DNA of 64,000 nucleotides from Bradyrhizobium sp. S69. Lineage in GTDB: Bacteria > Pseudomonadota > Alphaproteobacteria > Rhizobiales > Xanthobacteraceae. Positions 17,520 through 25,201 of this stretch are shown piece after piece. Made by a program: the position numbers and the translations under genes. Location of the stretch: assembly GCF_009766005.1 (NCBI RefSeq), contig NZ_LMUK01000046.1, forward strand, positions 191,687 through 255,686, given 5' to 3'. The notes under the pieces were generated by a model. That model was not told the DNA's origin, searched no databases, and saw only the letters and a list, made by a program, of their open reading frames with translations. Every line of letters begins with the position of its first letter. The stretch's first letter is position 1.

Positions 17520-17954
17520 ATGAGACTGTCATCCGCGGCCCGCGCCGTACTGTTCGTGCTGGCGCTGCTCGCCGGATCGTCCGCCGCCCGGGCCGACGAG
17601 GGGGCGGTGACTCTGATCATCTTCAAGGCGGGCTGGTTCTTCGGCGGCTCCGCCGGCACCGGCGTGATGACGTTCCACGGCAAGACCTACGGGCTCTCGG
17701 CCGGCGGGATCGACTATGGCCTCGTGTTCGGGGGATCCCAGACCACGTTGAATGGGCGGGTCCGCAATATCCGCCGGGCCGAGGACATCGCCGGCGTCTA
17801 TGCCGCGGCGGGCGCCGGCGTGGCGCTCGGCGCCGGCGTGCGCGGCATCTTGCTGACCAACCAGAACGGCGCGATCCTGGAACTGAGCGGCAAGCAGGTC
17901 GGCCTGATCGCGAACCTCGACCTCAGCGGACTTGCGATCACGTTGAAGCAGTAG
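17520..17954 (+). CDS. Secreted protein, DUF1134/EipA-like
   Basis: 144 aa with a signal peptide (MRLSSAARAVLFVLALLAGS, cleaved after ARA). The mature domain carries GWFFGGSAGTGVMTFHGKTY, VRNIRRAEDIAGVYAAAGAG and LSGKQVGLIANLDLSGLAI. This order of a glycine-rich strand, 'DIAGxY' helix and 'SGKQVG' strand resembles the DUF1134 family, which includes the envelope-integrity protein EipA of Brucella. The match is from memory and tentative. Periplasmic. Confidence 0.7.
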   Translation: MRLSSAARAVLFVLALLAGSSAARADEGAVTLIIFKAGWFFGGSAGTGVMTFHGKTYGLSAGGIDYGLVFGGSQTTLNGRVRNIRRAEDIAGVYAAAGAGVALGAGVRGILLTNQNGAILELSGKQVGLIANLDLSGLAITLKQ

Positions 17955-17977
17955 CTCGTCGCGTGCCTCTGCGTTCT

Positions 17978-18067
17978 CGTCATGCCCGGGCTTGTCCCGG
18001 GCATCCACGTCTTACAGCCGCGACGCAAGAAAAGACGTGGATGGCCGGGACGAGCCCGGCCATGACG
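17978..18067. repeat. Palindromic repeat, family C (copy 2)
   Basis: CGTCATGCCCGGGCTTGTCC on the left and GGACGAGCCCGGCCATGACG on the right form an inverted pair around GACGTGGATG. Confidence 0.9.
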
Positions 18068-18107
18068 AAAAAAGTAGGGTGCGGCGCGCGAAAGCAGCGC
18101 AGGCTTC

Positions 18108-18188
18108 GTAGGGTGGGTTAGCGAAGCGTAACCCACCATCTTTCCACGCGCCGGGAGCGGTGGGTTACGCTTCGCTAACCCACCCTAC
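18108..18188. repeat. Palindromic repeat, family F
   Basis: GTAGGGTGGGTTAGCGAAGC at the left is matched by GCTTCGCTAACCCACCCTAC at the right, with 30-bp near-perfect arms. It lies just past the stop of the RidA gene and may act as its 3' hairpin. Confidence 0.9.
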
Positions 18189-18191
18189 CAT

Positions 18192-18575
18192 TCACGCCTT
18201 CAGCGACGCCACGCCCTCGATCTCGATCAGCATCTTCGGATCGGGCAGCGCGACCACCACGCAAGTGGTGCGGGCCGGATAGGGCGCCGGTCCGAACGCT
18301 TCCGCATACAGCTTGTTCATCGCGGCGACATCAGCCGCGCGCGTCAGCAGCACGTTGAGCTTGACGAGATCGCCGAAGCTCGCACCGGCCTCATCGAGCA
18401 CGCGCTTGATGTTGGTGACGACGTTGGCGAACTGCGCCTCGAAAGTGTCAGGCAGGCCGCGGTTCTCGTCGAAGCCCGGGATGCCGGAGATGAACAGGAG
18501 ATCGCCGACGCGGGCGGCAAAGGAGAGTGGCGGGGATTTGACGCCGGGCGGGGGAGGGAAGTGTTGGATGGGCAT
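18192..18575 (-). CDS. RidA family protein (reactive enamine/imine deaminase)
   Basis: 127-aa RidA/YjgF/YER057c/UK114 member. Family features are FISGIPG near residue 30, FANVVTNIKRVLDEAGASF in the middle, the catalytic Arg in YPARTTCVVVALP and the conserved Glu in IEIEGVASL. RidA proteins hydrolyse 2-aminoacrylate-type intermediates released by PLP enzymes; they are cytosolic trimers. Monocistronic here. Confidence 0.93.
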   Translation of the reverse strand: MPIQHFPPPPGVKSPPLSFAARVGDLLFISGIPGFDENRGLPDTFEAQFANVVTNIKRVLDEAGASFGDLVKLNVLLTRAADVAAMNKLYAEAFGPAPYPARTTCVVVALPDPKMLIEIEGVASLKA

Positions 18576-18668
18576 GGGGGTCCTCGTAACTAAGGGTAGA
18601 TGTTGGGGGCGGCGCTTGCCGCAGGTTGAGTTACCGGGCAGAATAGCACGAAAGCGAGGAGGACTGTC

Positions 18669-19961
18669 GTGAGTCTACAAGCCAACTTCGGCGAACGCAC
18701 AATTAACGAACTACAACTCATTTTTCGACACCGACAAATTAACTTGGAGCCGGGCTTTCAGCGAAATTCTGTTTGGTCGGAACTAGACCGGCGGCGGCTG
18801 ATCCACTCCGTTCTGTCGAATTTTCCTGTGCCATGCATCTTCCTGTACCGGCGAAATGACCGTGGCCGCATCGTCTATGACGTTATCGACGGGAAACAGA
18901 GACTCGAAACAATTTTGATGTTTACGGGGACCGGGCGTTTTAGAGCCGATCGGTTCGAAGTAAAGCTGGATCTAGACAAGGGACCGGAGTGGGTAGGTTG
19001 GCCCGAACTAAGAAAGCGGCATGCGGAACGTCATCAGTTCGAGAGTTATAAAATCCAAACTGTCGAAGTGTCCGGTGATTTCTCCGAAATTGTTCAGTTG
19101 TTCGTACGCCTCAATGCTACTGGCAAGCGGCTGACTTCAAGCGAAAAGCGGCACGCCAAGTTCTACAAGAGTCCCTTCTTGAGAGACGCTGAGAGGCTAG
19201 TAGGTAAGTTTCAGCGGTATTTGCTTCAACAAAAAATTCTAACACAAGCACAAATTGATCGGATGAAGGGAACTGAGCTCTTTGCAGAGTTATTGATGTC
19301 GATACATCACGGAGGGCCGATCAACAAGAAAACATCGCTGGATCGAGCTATTGGGAACGAAGGCATTAACGGGAATACCTTAGCGCGTCTAACTCGCGAG
19401 TTCGTCGCGACGTTAAATCTACTGAAGCGAATGTTTCCGGATATTCGGCCCACGCGCTTTCACAATACGGTAGAATTCTACTCGTTGTTCATGCTGATTT
19501 GGCAGATGAACAAAGAAAAGTTTGTTCTTCAAGATAAGGCCCGTAACCGCGTCGCCTTCTCCTTACTCAAAAAGCTCTCGAAGGGAGTTGATGACCTTCG
19601 CCTGCAATTGCGAAAAGCTGCAATCCCCAAGAACGTACAGCCAATCTATCGAGATTATTTGCTGACCGTGCAGGGAGATACTGACAGTGCGGCTACGAGA
19701 GAGCGACGCGTCGGAATACTCAACGGGCTGTTGCGGTCACTGTACGAGCGCAAGGACGAAAAGCGAATCTTCTCAGCCGAGCAGCGTCGAATCATTTGGA
19801 ACGGTGAAGAACAGCACAACTGTCCAAAGTGCAGGAAGCGCCTCGCGTGGGGTGATTTCACCGTCGATCACATCGTTGCATACGTGAATGGTGGCAAGAC
19901 AAGCCTTCGTAATGCTCAACTGATGTGTAAGAGTTGCAACAGCAAAAAAGGGAGACGTTAG
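18669..19961 (+). CDS. DUF262 / HNH endonuclease fusion protein, candidate defence nuclease
   Basis: 430 aa. The N-terminal domain is DUF262: it has NLEPGFQRNSVWS (about 25-37) and the nucleotide-handling motif DVIDGKQRLETI (about 70-82), followed by FVRLNATGKRLTSSE. The middle is helical. The C-terminus is an HNH nuclease with a zinc ribbon: CPKCRKRLAWGDFTVDHIVAY (Cys pair, then D-H) and NAQLMCKSCNSKKG (N, second Cys pair). DUF262-nuclease fusions include GmrSD and SspE, which restrict modified phage DNA. The start is a GTG with GAGGAGG 6 bp upstream. Base composition is visibly more AT-rich than neighbours, suggesting transfer. It could also be a non-defence nuclease. Confidence 0.88.
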   Translation: MSLQANFGERTINELQLIFRHRQINLEPGFQRNSVWSELDRRRLIHSVLSNFPVPCIFLYRRNDRGRIVYDVIDGKQRLETILMFTGTGRFRADRFEVKLDLDKGPEWVGWPELRKRHAERHQFESYKIQTVEVSGDFSEIVQLFVRLNATGKRLTSSEKRHAKFYKSPFLRDAERLVGKFQRYLLQQKILTQAQIDRMKGTELFAELLMSIHHGGPINKKTSLDRAIGNEGINGNTLARLTREFVATLNLLKRMFPDIRPTRFHNTVEFYSLFMLIWQMNKEKFVLQDKARNRVAFSLLKKLSKGVDDLRLQLRKAAIPKNVQPIYRDYLLTVQGDTDSAATRERRVGILNGLLRSLYERKDEKRIFSAEQRRIIWNGEEQHNCPKCRKRLAWGDFTVDHIVAYVNGGKTSLRNAQLMCKSCNSKKGRR

Positions 19962-20012
19962 ATGTTGCCTTATGGGAAATGACGAGAATATCGGGCCGTT
20001 TAGGATTCGACG

Positions 20013-20198
20013 ATGCTAATCCTACAGATTCCAGCTGGCTCCAAGTATTTGGAGCAGCGCTTGGAGGCGGTCAAATCAACCCCAGAGGGTAAAATTCGAA
20101 CATGGATAGACGAGAAGCTGTTCCACTGGCGCTATCGTGATCGGATAAAGATTAGGTTTGCTCGACCGCCGACGCCTCAATCGTTGTGTTTCGCATAG
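20013..20198 (+). CDS. Possible small protein, 61 aa
   Basis: Not recognised. A short frame (MLILQIPAGSKYLEQRLEAV...) with AGGA 7 bp before the ATG, located 51 bp after the DUF262-HNH gene on the same strand. Its 3' end overlaps the convergent gene at 20177 by 22 bp. It might be a co-transcribed small partner or a chance frame. Confidence 0.3.
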   Translation: MLILQIPAGSKYLEQRLEAVKSTPEGKIRTWIDEKLFHWRYRDRIKIRFARPPTPQSLCFA

Positions 20199-20368
20199 GC
20201 AGCAATGAGCCGCTGAAACATGTTCTTGTTCTGCTCGCGGCGATCATTGCGCTCTTGCGTGATTTCTTCGCCGGCGCCCCATATCCGAAAACGGAACGGG
20301 TGATCGCCACGCGTGGCTTGTTCCAGCTGATCGCGGTAATGCGCTATAGTCTCGTCAAACCTGCCCAT
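20177..20368 (-). CDS. Hypothetical small protein, 63 aa
   Basis: Not recognised. A hydrophilic, charged helical protein (MGRFDETIAHYRDQLEQATRG... ending AAYAKHND). The GGAGG in ACGGAGGCTCGCA before the ATG is a strong ribosome-binding site and supports coding. Lies inside the low-G+C island, convergent to the nuclease gene. Confidence 0.6.
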   Translation of the reverse strand: MGRFDETIAHYRDQLEQATRGDHPFRFRIWGAGEEITQERNDRREQNKNMFQRLIAAYAKHND

Positions 20369-20495
20369 TGCGAGCCTCCGTTAATGGATGGGATTTTTTT
20401 CTGACCTAACTGCTGTTTCGTGACCCGCATGTGGCTAGTAATCCCTAGCAGCGCGTTTCGACCGCGGGGGCGGACGCGGCTACGTTGGGGTTTAC

Positions 20496-20915
20496 TTACG
20501 CGGCGTCCTCGTCGTCGACGTTGTTAAGCATGCGAGCACACTGCAACAATTGACCGATATATTTGCGTCGGATTTTGTGGGTTCCAACCGGGAACGCCTT
20601 AATCCATTCTGCTTTGTCTTCATCCAGCGCAGCTAGATCGAGATATGCAATTTTGCAATCTTCTATCAAAATCTTGACGCTCAGGCGCTGATATCCGATT
20701 TCGGAAACTTCTTCAGAGCCATCCCGAATCTGCATGAGCTTTTCCGCTTGGCGGGTGGTGAACTCTTCACTTGTCCGGTCACTCGAAATGCTCTCAAGAA
20801 ATTTGACCTCCCAATCGGTCAACTCAGCGTTCGGCAACTTCAGCAGGTAAGCAGCCAAAGCCCGCGCCGACGTCGGGTCTTTGCGAATTCGATCAATTTC
20901 GCGCCAAGAGGCCAT
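20496..20915 (-). CDS. Hypothetical protein, 139 aa
   Basis: Not recognised. Soluble and acidic; about residues 30-70 (LTDWEVKFLESISS...FTTRQAEKLMQIRDG) look like paired helices of the type seen in small phage or island proteins. The later part (VSEIGYQRLSVKILIEDCKI) is mixed, and it ends in an acidic DDEDAA. The base composition is below that of the chromosomal neighbours. It lies upstream of the 63-aa gene on the same strand with a 127-bp gap. A role with the nuclease is possible but unproven. Confidence 0.65.
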   Translation of the reverse strand: MASWREIDRIRKDPTSARALAAYLLKLPNAELTDWEVKFLESISSDRTSEEFTTRQAEKLMQIRDGSEEVSEIGYQRLSVKILIEDCKIAYLDLAALDEDKAEWIKAFPVGTHKIRRKYIGQLLQCARMLNNVDDEDAA

Positions 20916-21219
20916 GTGTCAGCTCCATCGAGTGCCGACGCCACGCAACTGAACAACTCGTGTATAAACGGGGTATAACTGGGGCGGCTAAATGCGCCGC
21001 ACGTCACGTAAAAGACGCAACAGGTTCACGACTCGCTATTATATTAAGTCAACTCCAAAAAATTACTTTTGTCGATCCCAAAGCAGGGATTGTGGGGAAA
21101 ACTATTGTGCAGCCCGTTGTTATTTGAGACCGAAGCAAAAAAAGCCGGGCTCTCGCCCGGCCTTTCGCATTTCCGATGGATGCCCGGGTCAAGCCCGGGC
21201 ATGACGAGCAGCAGATGCC
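20916..21219. other. Gene-free, AT-richer junction between island and thi operon
   Basis: 304 bp with no convincing gene. The left two thirds is AT-richer and includes a short direct repeat of GTATAA (GTGTATAAACGGGGTATAAC). The right part contains the thi operon terminator and a GCCCGGGTCAAGCCCGGGC hairpin. No tRNA or clear attachment site is seen. Confidence 0.6.
21136..21161 (-). terminator. Rho-independent terminator of the thi operon
   Basis: On the minus strand GCCGGGC-GAGA-GCCCGGC is followed by TTTTTTTGC. It lies about 60 bp beyond the thiC stop, the last gene of the operon. Confidence 0.88.
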
Positions 21220-23118
21220 TCACAACACCTTGTTACTCTCCTTCACCTTCTCCGCATCCAGATACACGCTTGAGCCCATTTCCTTGAACTTGGCGCTCAT
21301 CTGCGCCATGCCGTCTTCGATAGTGCCGGAGATCGACAATCCCACCGTGGTCGGGTCGTTCAAGGTCGCGGCGTAGTCGCGGACGTCCTGGGTAATCTTC
21401 ATCGAGCAGAACTTCGGGCCGCACATCGAGCAGAAATGCGCGACCTTGTGGGCGTCCTTCGGGAGCGTCTCGTCGTGATAGAGCCGTGCGGTTTCCGGAT
21501 CGAGGCCCAGGTTGAACTGGTCATCCCAGCGGAAATCGAAACGCGCGCGGGACAGCGCGTCGTCGCGCAGTTGGGCTGCGGGGTGGCCCTTGCCGAGATC
21601 GCTTGCGTGGGCTGCGATCTTGTAGGTGATGACGCCGACCTTGACGTCGTCGCGGTTCGGCAGGCCCAGATGCTCCTTCGGCGTCACGTAACACAGCATC
21701 GCGCAGCCGAACCAGCCGATCATGGCCGCACCAATGCCCGAGGTGATGTGGTCGTAGCCCGGAGCGATGTCAGTGGTCAGAGGCCCGAGCGTATAGAACG
21801 GCGCTTCGCCGCATTCCTTGAGCTGCTTGTCCATGTTGATCTTGATCTTGTGCAGCGGCACGTGGCCCGGGCCTTCGATCATGACCTGGCAGCCTTTCTT
21901 CCAGGCGATCTGCGTCAGTTCGCCGAGCGTCTCCAGTTCGGCGAATTGCGCGCGGTCGTTGGCGTCGGCGATCGAGCCGGGCCGCAGGCCGTCGCCGAGC
22001 GAGAACGACACGTCATATTTGCGCATCAGGTCGCAAATTTCCTCGAAGTGGGTGTAGAGGAAGCTTTCCTTGTGATGCGCCAGGCACCACTTCGCCATGA
22101 TCGAGCCGCCGCGCGACACGATGCCGGTGACGCGGTTCGCCGTCAGGTGGATGTAGGGCAGCCGCACGCCGGCGTGGATGGTGAAATAGTCAACGCCCTG
22201 TTCGCACTGCTCGATCAGGGTGTCCTTGTAGAGCTCCCAGGTCAGCTGGACGGGGTCGCCTTCGCACTTCTCCAGCGCCTGGTAGATCGGAACGGTGCCG
22301 ATGGGAATCGGCGCATTGCGCAAAATCCATTCACGGGTGGTGTGGATGTTGCGGCCGGTCGAAAGGTCCATCACGGTGTCGGCGCCCCAGCGGATCGCCC
22401 ACACCATCTTGTCGACTTCTTCCTCGACCGACGACGTCACGGCGCTGTTGCCGATATTGGCGTTGATTTTTGTCAGGAAGTTGCGGCCGATGATCATCGG
22501 CTCCAGTTCGCCATGGTTGATGTTGCAGGGGATGATCGCGCGTCCCCTTGCGATCTCGCTGCGGACGAACTCAGGCGTCACGAACGCCGGCAGCGAGGCG
22601 CCAAAGCTTTCGCCATCGGCGAGCGCTGCCTCGGCGCGTTCGAGTTGCACCTTGCGCCCGAGATTTTCGCGGGTCGCGACATAGATCATCTCCTTGGTGA
22701 TGATCCCGGCGCGGGCGAACTCCAACTGGGTGATCATGTGGTCGCCCACGCCACGCAGCGGCGTGTGATGCGCGGTGAACGATTTTGCGGCATGCGACGC
22801 GCCGACATTGCCGTTGTCTTCCGGCTTGATGTCGCGTCCCTCATATTCCTCGACGCCGCCGCGCTCTTTCACCCATTCGATGCGGGCGCGGGCAAGGCCG
22901 GCGTTGACGTCGATGGTCACGTTCGGATCGGTATAGGGGCCGGAGGTATCGTAGACCGGCAGGTTAGGTTCGTTGGCGCCTGGGCTCAGGATGATCTCAC
23001 GCAAGGGCACGCGCACGTCGGGCGCTTCATCGGGCGTGATCCAGATTTTGCGCGAGGCGGGCAGCGGCCCAGTGGTGACGGCGGGAAGCGTGGTGTCGGG
23101 GTTGGAGCGGATGTTCAT
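21220..23118 (-). CDS. thiC: Phosphomethylpyrimidine synthase ThiC
   Basis: 632-aa radical-SAM enzyme that rearranges aminoimidazole ribotide into hydroxymethylpyrimidine phosphate for thiamine. Characteristic segments include MTQLEFARAGIITKEMIYVA, GADTVMDLSTGRNIHTTREW, FTIHAGVRLPYI and GPLTTDIAPGYDHITSGIGA. The [4Fe-4S] motif CSMCGPKFCSM (CxxCx4C) lies near residue 563-571. Full length. It is the last gene of thiO-S-G-E-C; a repeat element separates it from thiE. It is followed by a strong terminator. Confidence 0.98.
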   Translation of the reverse strand: MNIRSNPDTTLPAVTTGPLPASRKIWITPDEAPDVRVPLREIILSPGANEPNLPVYDTSGPYTDPNVTIDVNAGLARARIEWVKERGGVEEYEGRDIKPEDNGNVGASHAAKSFTAHHTPLRGVGDHMITQLEFARAGIITKEMIYVATRENLGRKVQLERAEAALADGESFGASLPAFVTPEFVRSEIARGRAIIPCNINHGELEPMIIGRNFLTKINANIGNSAVTSSVEEEVDKMVWAIRWGADTVMDLSTGRNIHTTREWILRNAPIPIGTVPIYQALEKCEGDPVQLTWELYKDTLIEQCEQGVDYFTIHAGVRLPYIHLTANRVTGIVSRGGSIMAKWCLAHHKESFLYTHFEEICDLMRKYDVSFSLGDGLRPGSIADANDRAQFAELETLGELTQIAWKKGCQVMIEGPGHVPLHKIKINMDKQLKECGEAPFYTLGPLTTDIAPGYDHITSGIGAAMIGWFGCAMLCYVTPKEHLGLPNRDDVKVGVITYKIAAHASDLGKGHPAAQLRDDALSRARFDFRWDDQFNLGLDPETARLYHDETLPKDAHKVAHFCSMCGPKFCSMKITQDVRDYAATLNDPTTVGLSISGTIEDGMAQMSAKFKEMGSSVYLDAEKVKESNKVL

Positions 23119-23202
23119 GGTGTATCCTCCTGTGAATTTCGTCGTTCGTGTTGGTTATTCTGGCGCTGCGCCAGAGCCGTCAGCGTGTGCTTGAAGTGGA
23201 GT

Positions 23203-23302
23203 CCTCATCCTGAGGAGCGGCCTCTTGGCCGCGTCTCGAAGGATGGCCGCGTGTGGCCCATGGTTCGAGACGGCGCCGAAGGGCGCCTCCTCACCATGAG
23301 GT
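23203..23302. repeat. Repeat family A (copy 2), inside thi operon between thiE and thiC
   Basis: It starts CTCATCCTGAGGAGCGGCC and ends CTCACCATGAG, with the core CTCGAAGGATGGCCGCG. It lies in the 218-bp spacer between two genes of one operon. The rest of the spacer near 23119-23150 holds the thiC ribosome-binding site (CAGGAGGATACACC). Confidence 0.85.
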
Positions 23303-23336
23303 TTTCTTTGGAGCTTGCGATGGATGTCTTTCATTC

Positions 23337-23945
23337 TCACGCGGCCTTCGCGTTTTTGCCGAGCCAGGCGCGCACGCGCGCGTCGGGGTCGGCGTTCTGG
23401 GTGACGTCGGAGACGACCGCGATGCTGTCGGCGCCGGCGGCGAAGATCGCTGGTGCCTGTTCGAGCTTGATGCCGCCGATCGCGACCAGCGGGATGTTGC
23501 CGATGCGTTTCTTCCATTCGGTGATTTTTGGGATGCCCTGCGGCGCGAACCGCATCGATTTCAGCGTGGTCGGAAAAATCGGCCCCAGCGCAATGTAATC
23601 GGGACCGGCGCGCAGCGCGGTCGCCAGTTCCTCGTCGTCATGGGTGGAGATGCCGAGCGTGAGACCAGCCTCGCGGATCGCGTGCAAATCAGCATCGACC
23701 AGATCTTCCTGGCCGAGATGCAGATGTTTGGCGCCCGCGACGATCGCCGCGCGCCAGTAATCGTTGACCACCAGTTTGGTCGCCGTGCCGTTGGTGATTT
23801 CGAGGGCGTCGGACACGATCTGCAATGCCTGGGAATCGTCGAGATCCTTGGCGCGCAACTGGATGGTGCCGACGCCGAGCGCGGTCAACCGCGCGACCCA
23901 GGCGACGCTGTCGACGACGGGATAAAATTGATCAGGATACGGCAT
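23337..23945 (-). CDS. thiE: Thiamine phosphate synthase ThiE
   Basis: 202-aa TIM-barrel enzyme that joins HMP-diphosphate and thiazole phosphate. Seen: DQFYPVVDSVAW, the pyrophosphate-contact region GTIQLRAKDLDD, VNDYWRAAIVAGAKHLHLGQEDL, GISTHDDEE, DYIALGPIFPTTLK and PLVAIGGIKLEQ. The start at 23945 is preferred to 23987 because it fits family length and overlaps thiG by only 14 bp. Diverged from the E. coli type, but the active-site order is kept. Confidence 0.92.
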   Translation of the reverse strand: MPYPDQFYPVVDSVAWVARLTALGVGTIQLRAKDLDDSQALQIVSDALEITNGTATKLVVNDYWRAAIVAGAKHLHLGQEDLVDADLHAIREAGLTLGISTHDDEELATALRAGPDYIALGPIFPTTLKSMRFAPQGIPKITEWKKRIGNIPLVAIGGIKLEQAPAIFAAGADSIAVVSDVTQNADPDARVRAWLGKNAKAA

Positions 23946-24714
23946 GCCAAAAAGGTGTCCCGATGACTGGAGTGGAGGGAGAGGCAAAATCGCGGGCTTC
24001 CATTAATCCTGCTTCGTAAGCGGTGCGTCCGGCCTCGACGCCGAGGCGAAACGCGTTCGCCATCGCGACCGGGTCGGCGGCCTTGGCGATCGCGGTGTTG
24101 AGCAGCACCGCATCGTAGCCGAGTTCGAGCGCGTGTGCGGCGTGGCTGGGCGCGCCGATGCCGGCATCGACCACCAGCGTGATGTCGGGCAGGCGGTCGC
24201 GCAGCAGTTTTAAGGCGTCGCGGTTGATGATGCCGCGGGCCGAGCCGATCGGTGCGGCCCACGGCATCACCACCTTGCAGCCGGCTTCGACCAGCCGCAT
24301 CGCGACGGAAAGATCTTCGGTGCAATAGGGAAACACCTCAAAGCCGTCCTTGATCAGAGTCGCGGCAGCTTCAACCAGACCGACCACGTCGGGCTGCAAG
24401 GTGTCGTTGTCGGCGATCACTTCGAGCTTGATCCAGGAAGTCCCGAACAATTCGCGCGCCAGTTTTGCGGTGGTCACCGCCTCGCGCACGCTGCGGCAGC
24501 CGGCGGTGTTGGGCAGCACGGTGACATCCAGCTCGCGGATCAGCGACCAGAACGCATCGCCGGTCTTGCCGCCGGCGGCTTCCCGCCGCAGCGACACCGT
24601 GACGATGCCGGCGCCGGACGCCCGTATCGCCGCCTGCATGATCGCCGGCGACGGATACAACGCGCTGCCGATCAGCAGGCGGGACGAGAAGGTTTTGCCG
24701 TAGAAGTTCAGCAT
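23932..24714 (-). CDS. thiG: Thiazole synthase ThiG
   Basis: 260-aa enzyme that builds the thiazole phosphate ring from deoxyxylulose phosphate, dehydroglycine and ThiS thiocarboxylate. Family signatures are FSSRLLIGSALYPSP, the Schiff-base Lys in WIKLEVIADNDTLQPD, VMPWAAPIGSARG and VVDAGIGAPSHAAHALELGYDAVLLNTAIA. The start at 24714 follows a repeat-rich spacer; the in-frame upstream residues derive from repeat B. It overlaps thiE by 14 bp, suggesting translational coupling. Confidence 0.97.
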   Translation of the reverse strand: MLNFYGKTFSSRLLIGSALYPSPAIMQAAIRASGAGIVTVSLRREAAGGKTGDAFWSLIRELDVTVLPNTAGCRSVREAVTTAKLARELFGTSWIKLEVIADNDTLQPDVVGLVEAAATLIKDGFEVFPYCTEDLSVAMRLVEAGCKVVMPWAAPIGSARGIINRDALKLLRDRLPDITLVVDAGIGAPSHAAHALELGYDAVLLNTAIAKAADPVAMANAFRLGVEAGRTAYEAGLMEARDFASPSTPVIGTPFWHAVS

Positions 24715-24732
24715 GGGCGTCTCCGCACGTAA

Positions 24733-24833
24733 CTCCCTCCCCCCTTGCGGGGGAGGGTTGGGGAGGGGGGTGGACACGAGCACGGTGCCCGGAGACCCCC
24801 ACCCCCGACCCCTCCCCGCAAGGGGGAGGGGAG
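24733..24833. repeat. Repeat family B (copy 2), inside thi operon
   Basis: CTCCCTCCCCCCTTGCGGGG pairs with CCCCGCAAGGGGGAGGGGAG across a loop containing CGAGCACGGTGCCCGGAGAC. It lies between thiS and thiG on the non-template side of the operon. Confidence 0.9.
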
Positions 24834-24862
24834 AAGAGAGCGACCGGGCCGCGGATCGAAGC

Positions 24863-24971
24863 CGTCATCCTGAGGTGCGCGCTCTTGCGCGCCTCGAAGG
24901 ATGTTGTTCAGCGTCGTGCGTGCGGCCATCCTTCGAGGCTCGCCGAAGGGGGCTCGCACCTCAGGATGACG
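24863..24971. repeat. Repeat family A (copy 3), inside thi operon
   Basis: CGTCATCCTGAGGTGCGCGC on the left and GCTCGCACCTCAGGATGACG on the right form inverted arms. It lies directly next to the family B copy in the thiS-thiG spacer. Confidence 0.9.
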
Positions 24972-25003
24972 GCGGAGTGTGTTGCCGGTGTTCTGCATCA
25001 TCC

Positions 25004-25201
25004 TCACCCTCCCTGCCGTGGCGTGATGATCTCGATTTCGTCGCCGCTCTTCAGCGCGGTTGCGGCCCAGCGGGCCTTCGGCAGCACGTCGAAATTCAGC
25101 GCGATGGCAAAGTGCGTGCCTTCATAGTCGAGTTCGCCGAGCAGCGCATCGATGCTGGCGGACGAGATTTCGCGAGGCTCGCCATTGACGATCACGCGCA
25201 T
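25004..25201 (-). CDS. thiS: Sulfur carrier protein ThiS
   Basis: 65-aa ubiquitin-fold protein that carries sulfur as a C-terminal thiocarboxylate to ThiG. It has MRVIVNGEPREI at the N-terminus, ALNFDVLPKARW in the middle and GDEIEIITPRQGG with the essential terminal Gly-Gly. The start overlaps the end of thiO by 10 bp. Length is normal. Confidence 0.96.
   Translation of the reverse strand: MRVIVNGEPREISSASIDALLGELDYEGTHFAIALNFDVLPKARWAATALKSGDEIEIITPRQGG

Noticed and set aside
20916..21135. Possible tRNA or attachment site at the island edge
   Set aside because: I looked for a cloverleaf and for flanking direct repeats and saw neither; only short AT-rich sequence is present.
21436..23598. 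720-aa open frame on the plus strand opposite thiC
   Set aside because: It is antisense to thiC, and its Arg/Asp/Val-rich product has no domain; long antisense frames arise from high G+C third positions.
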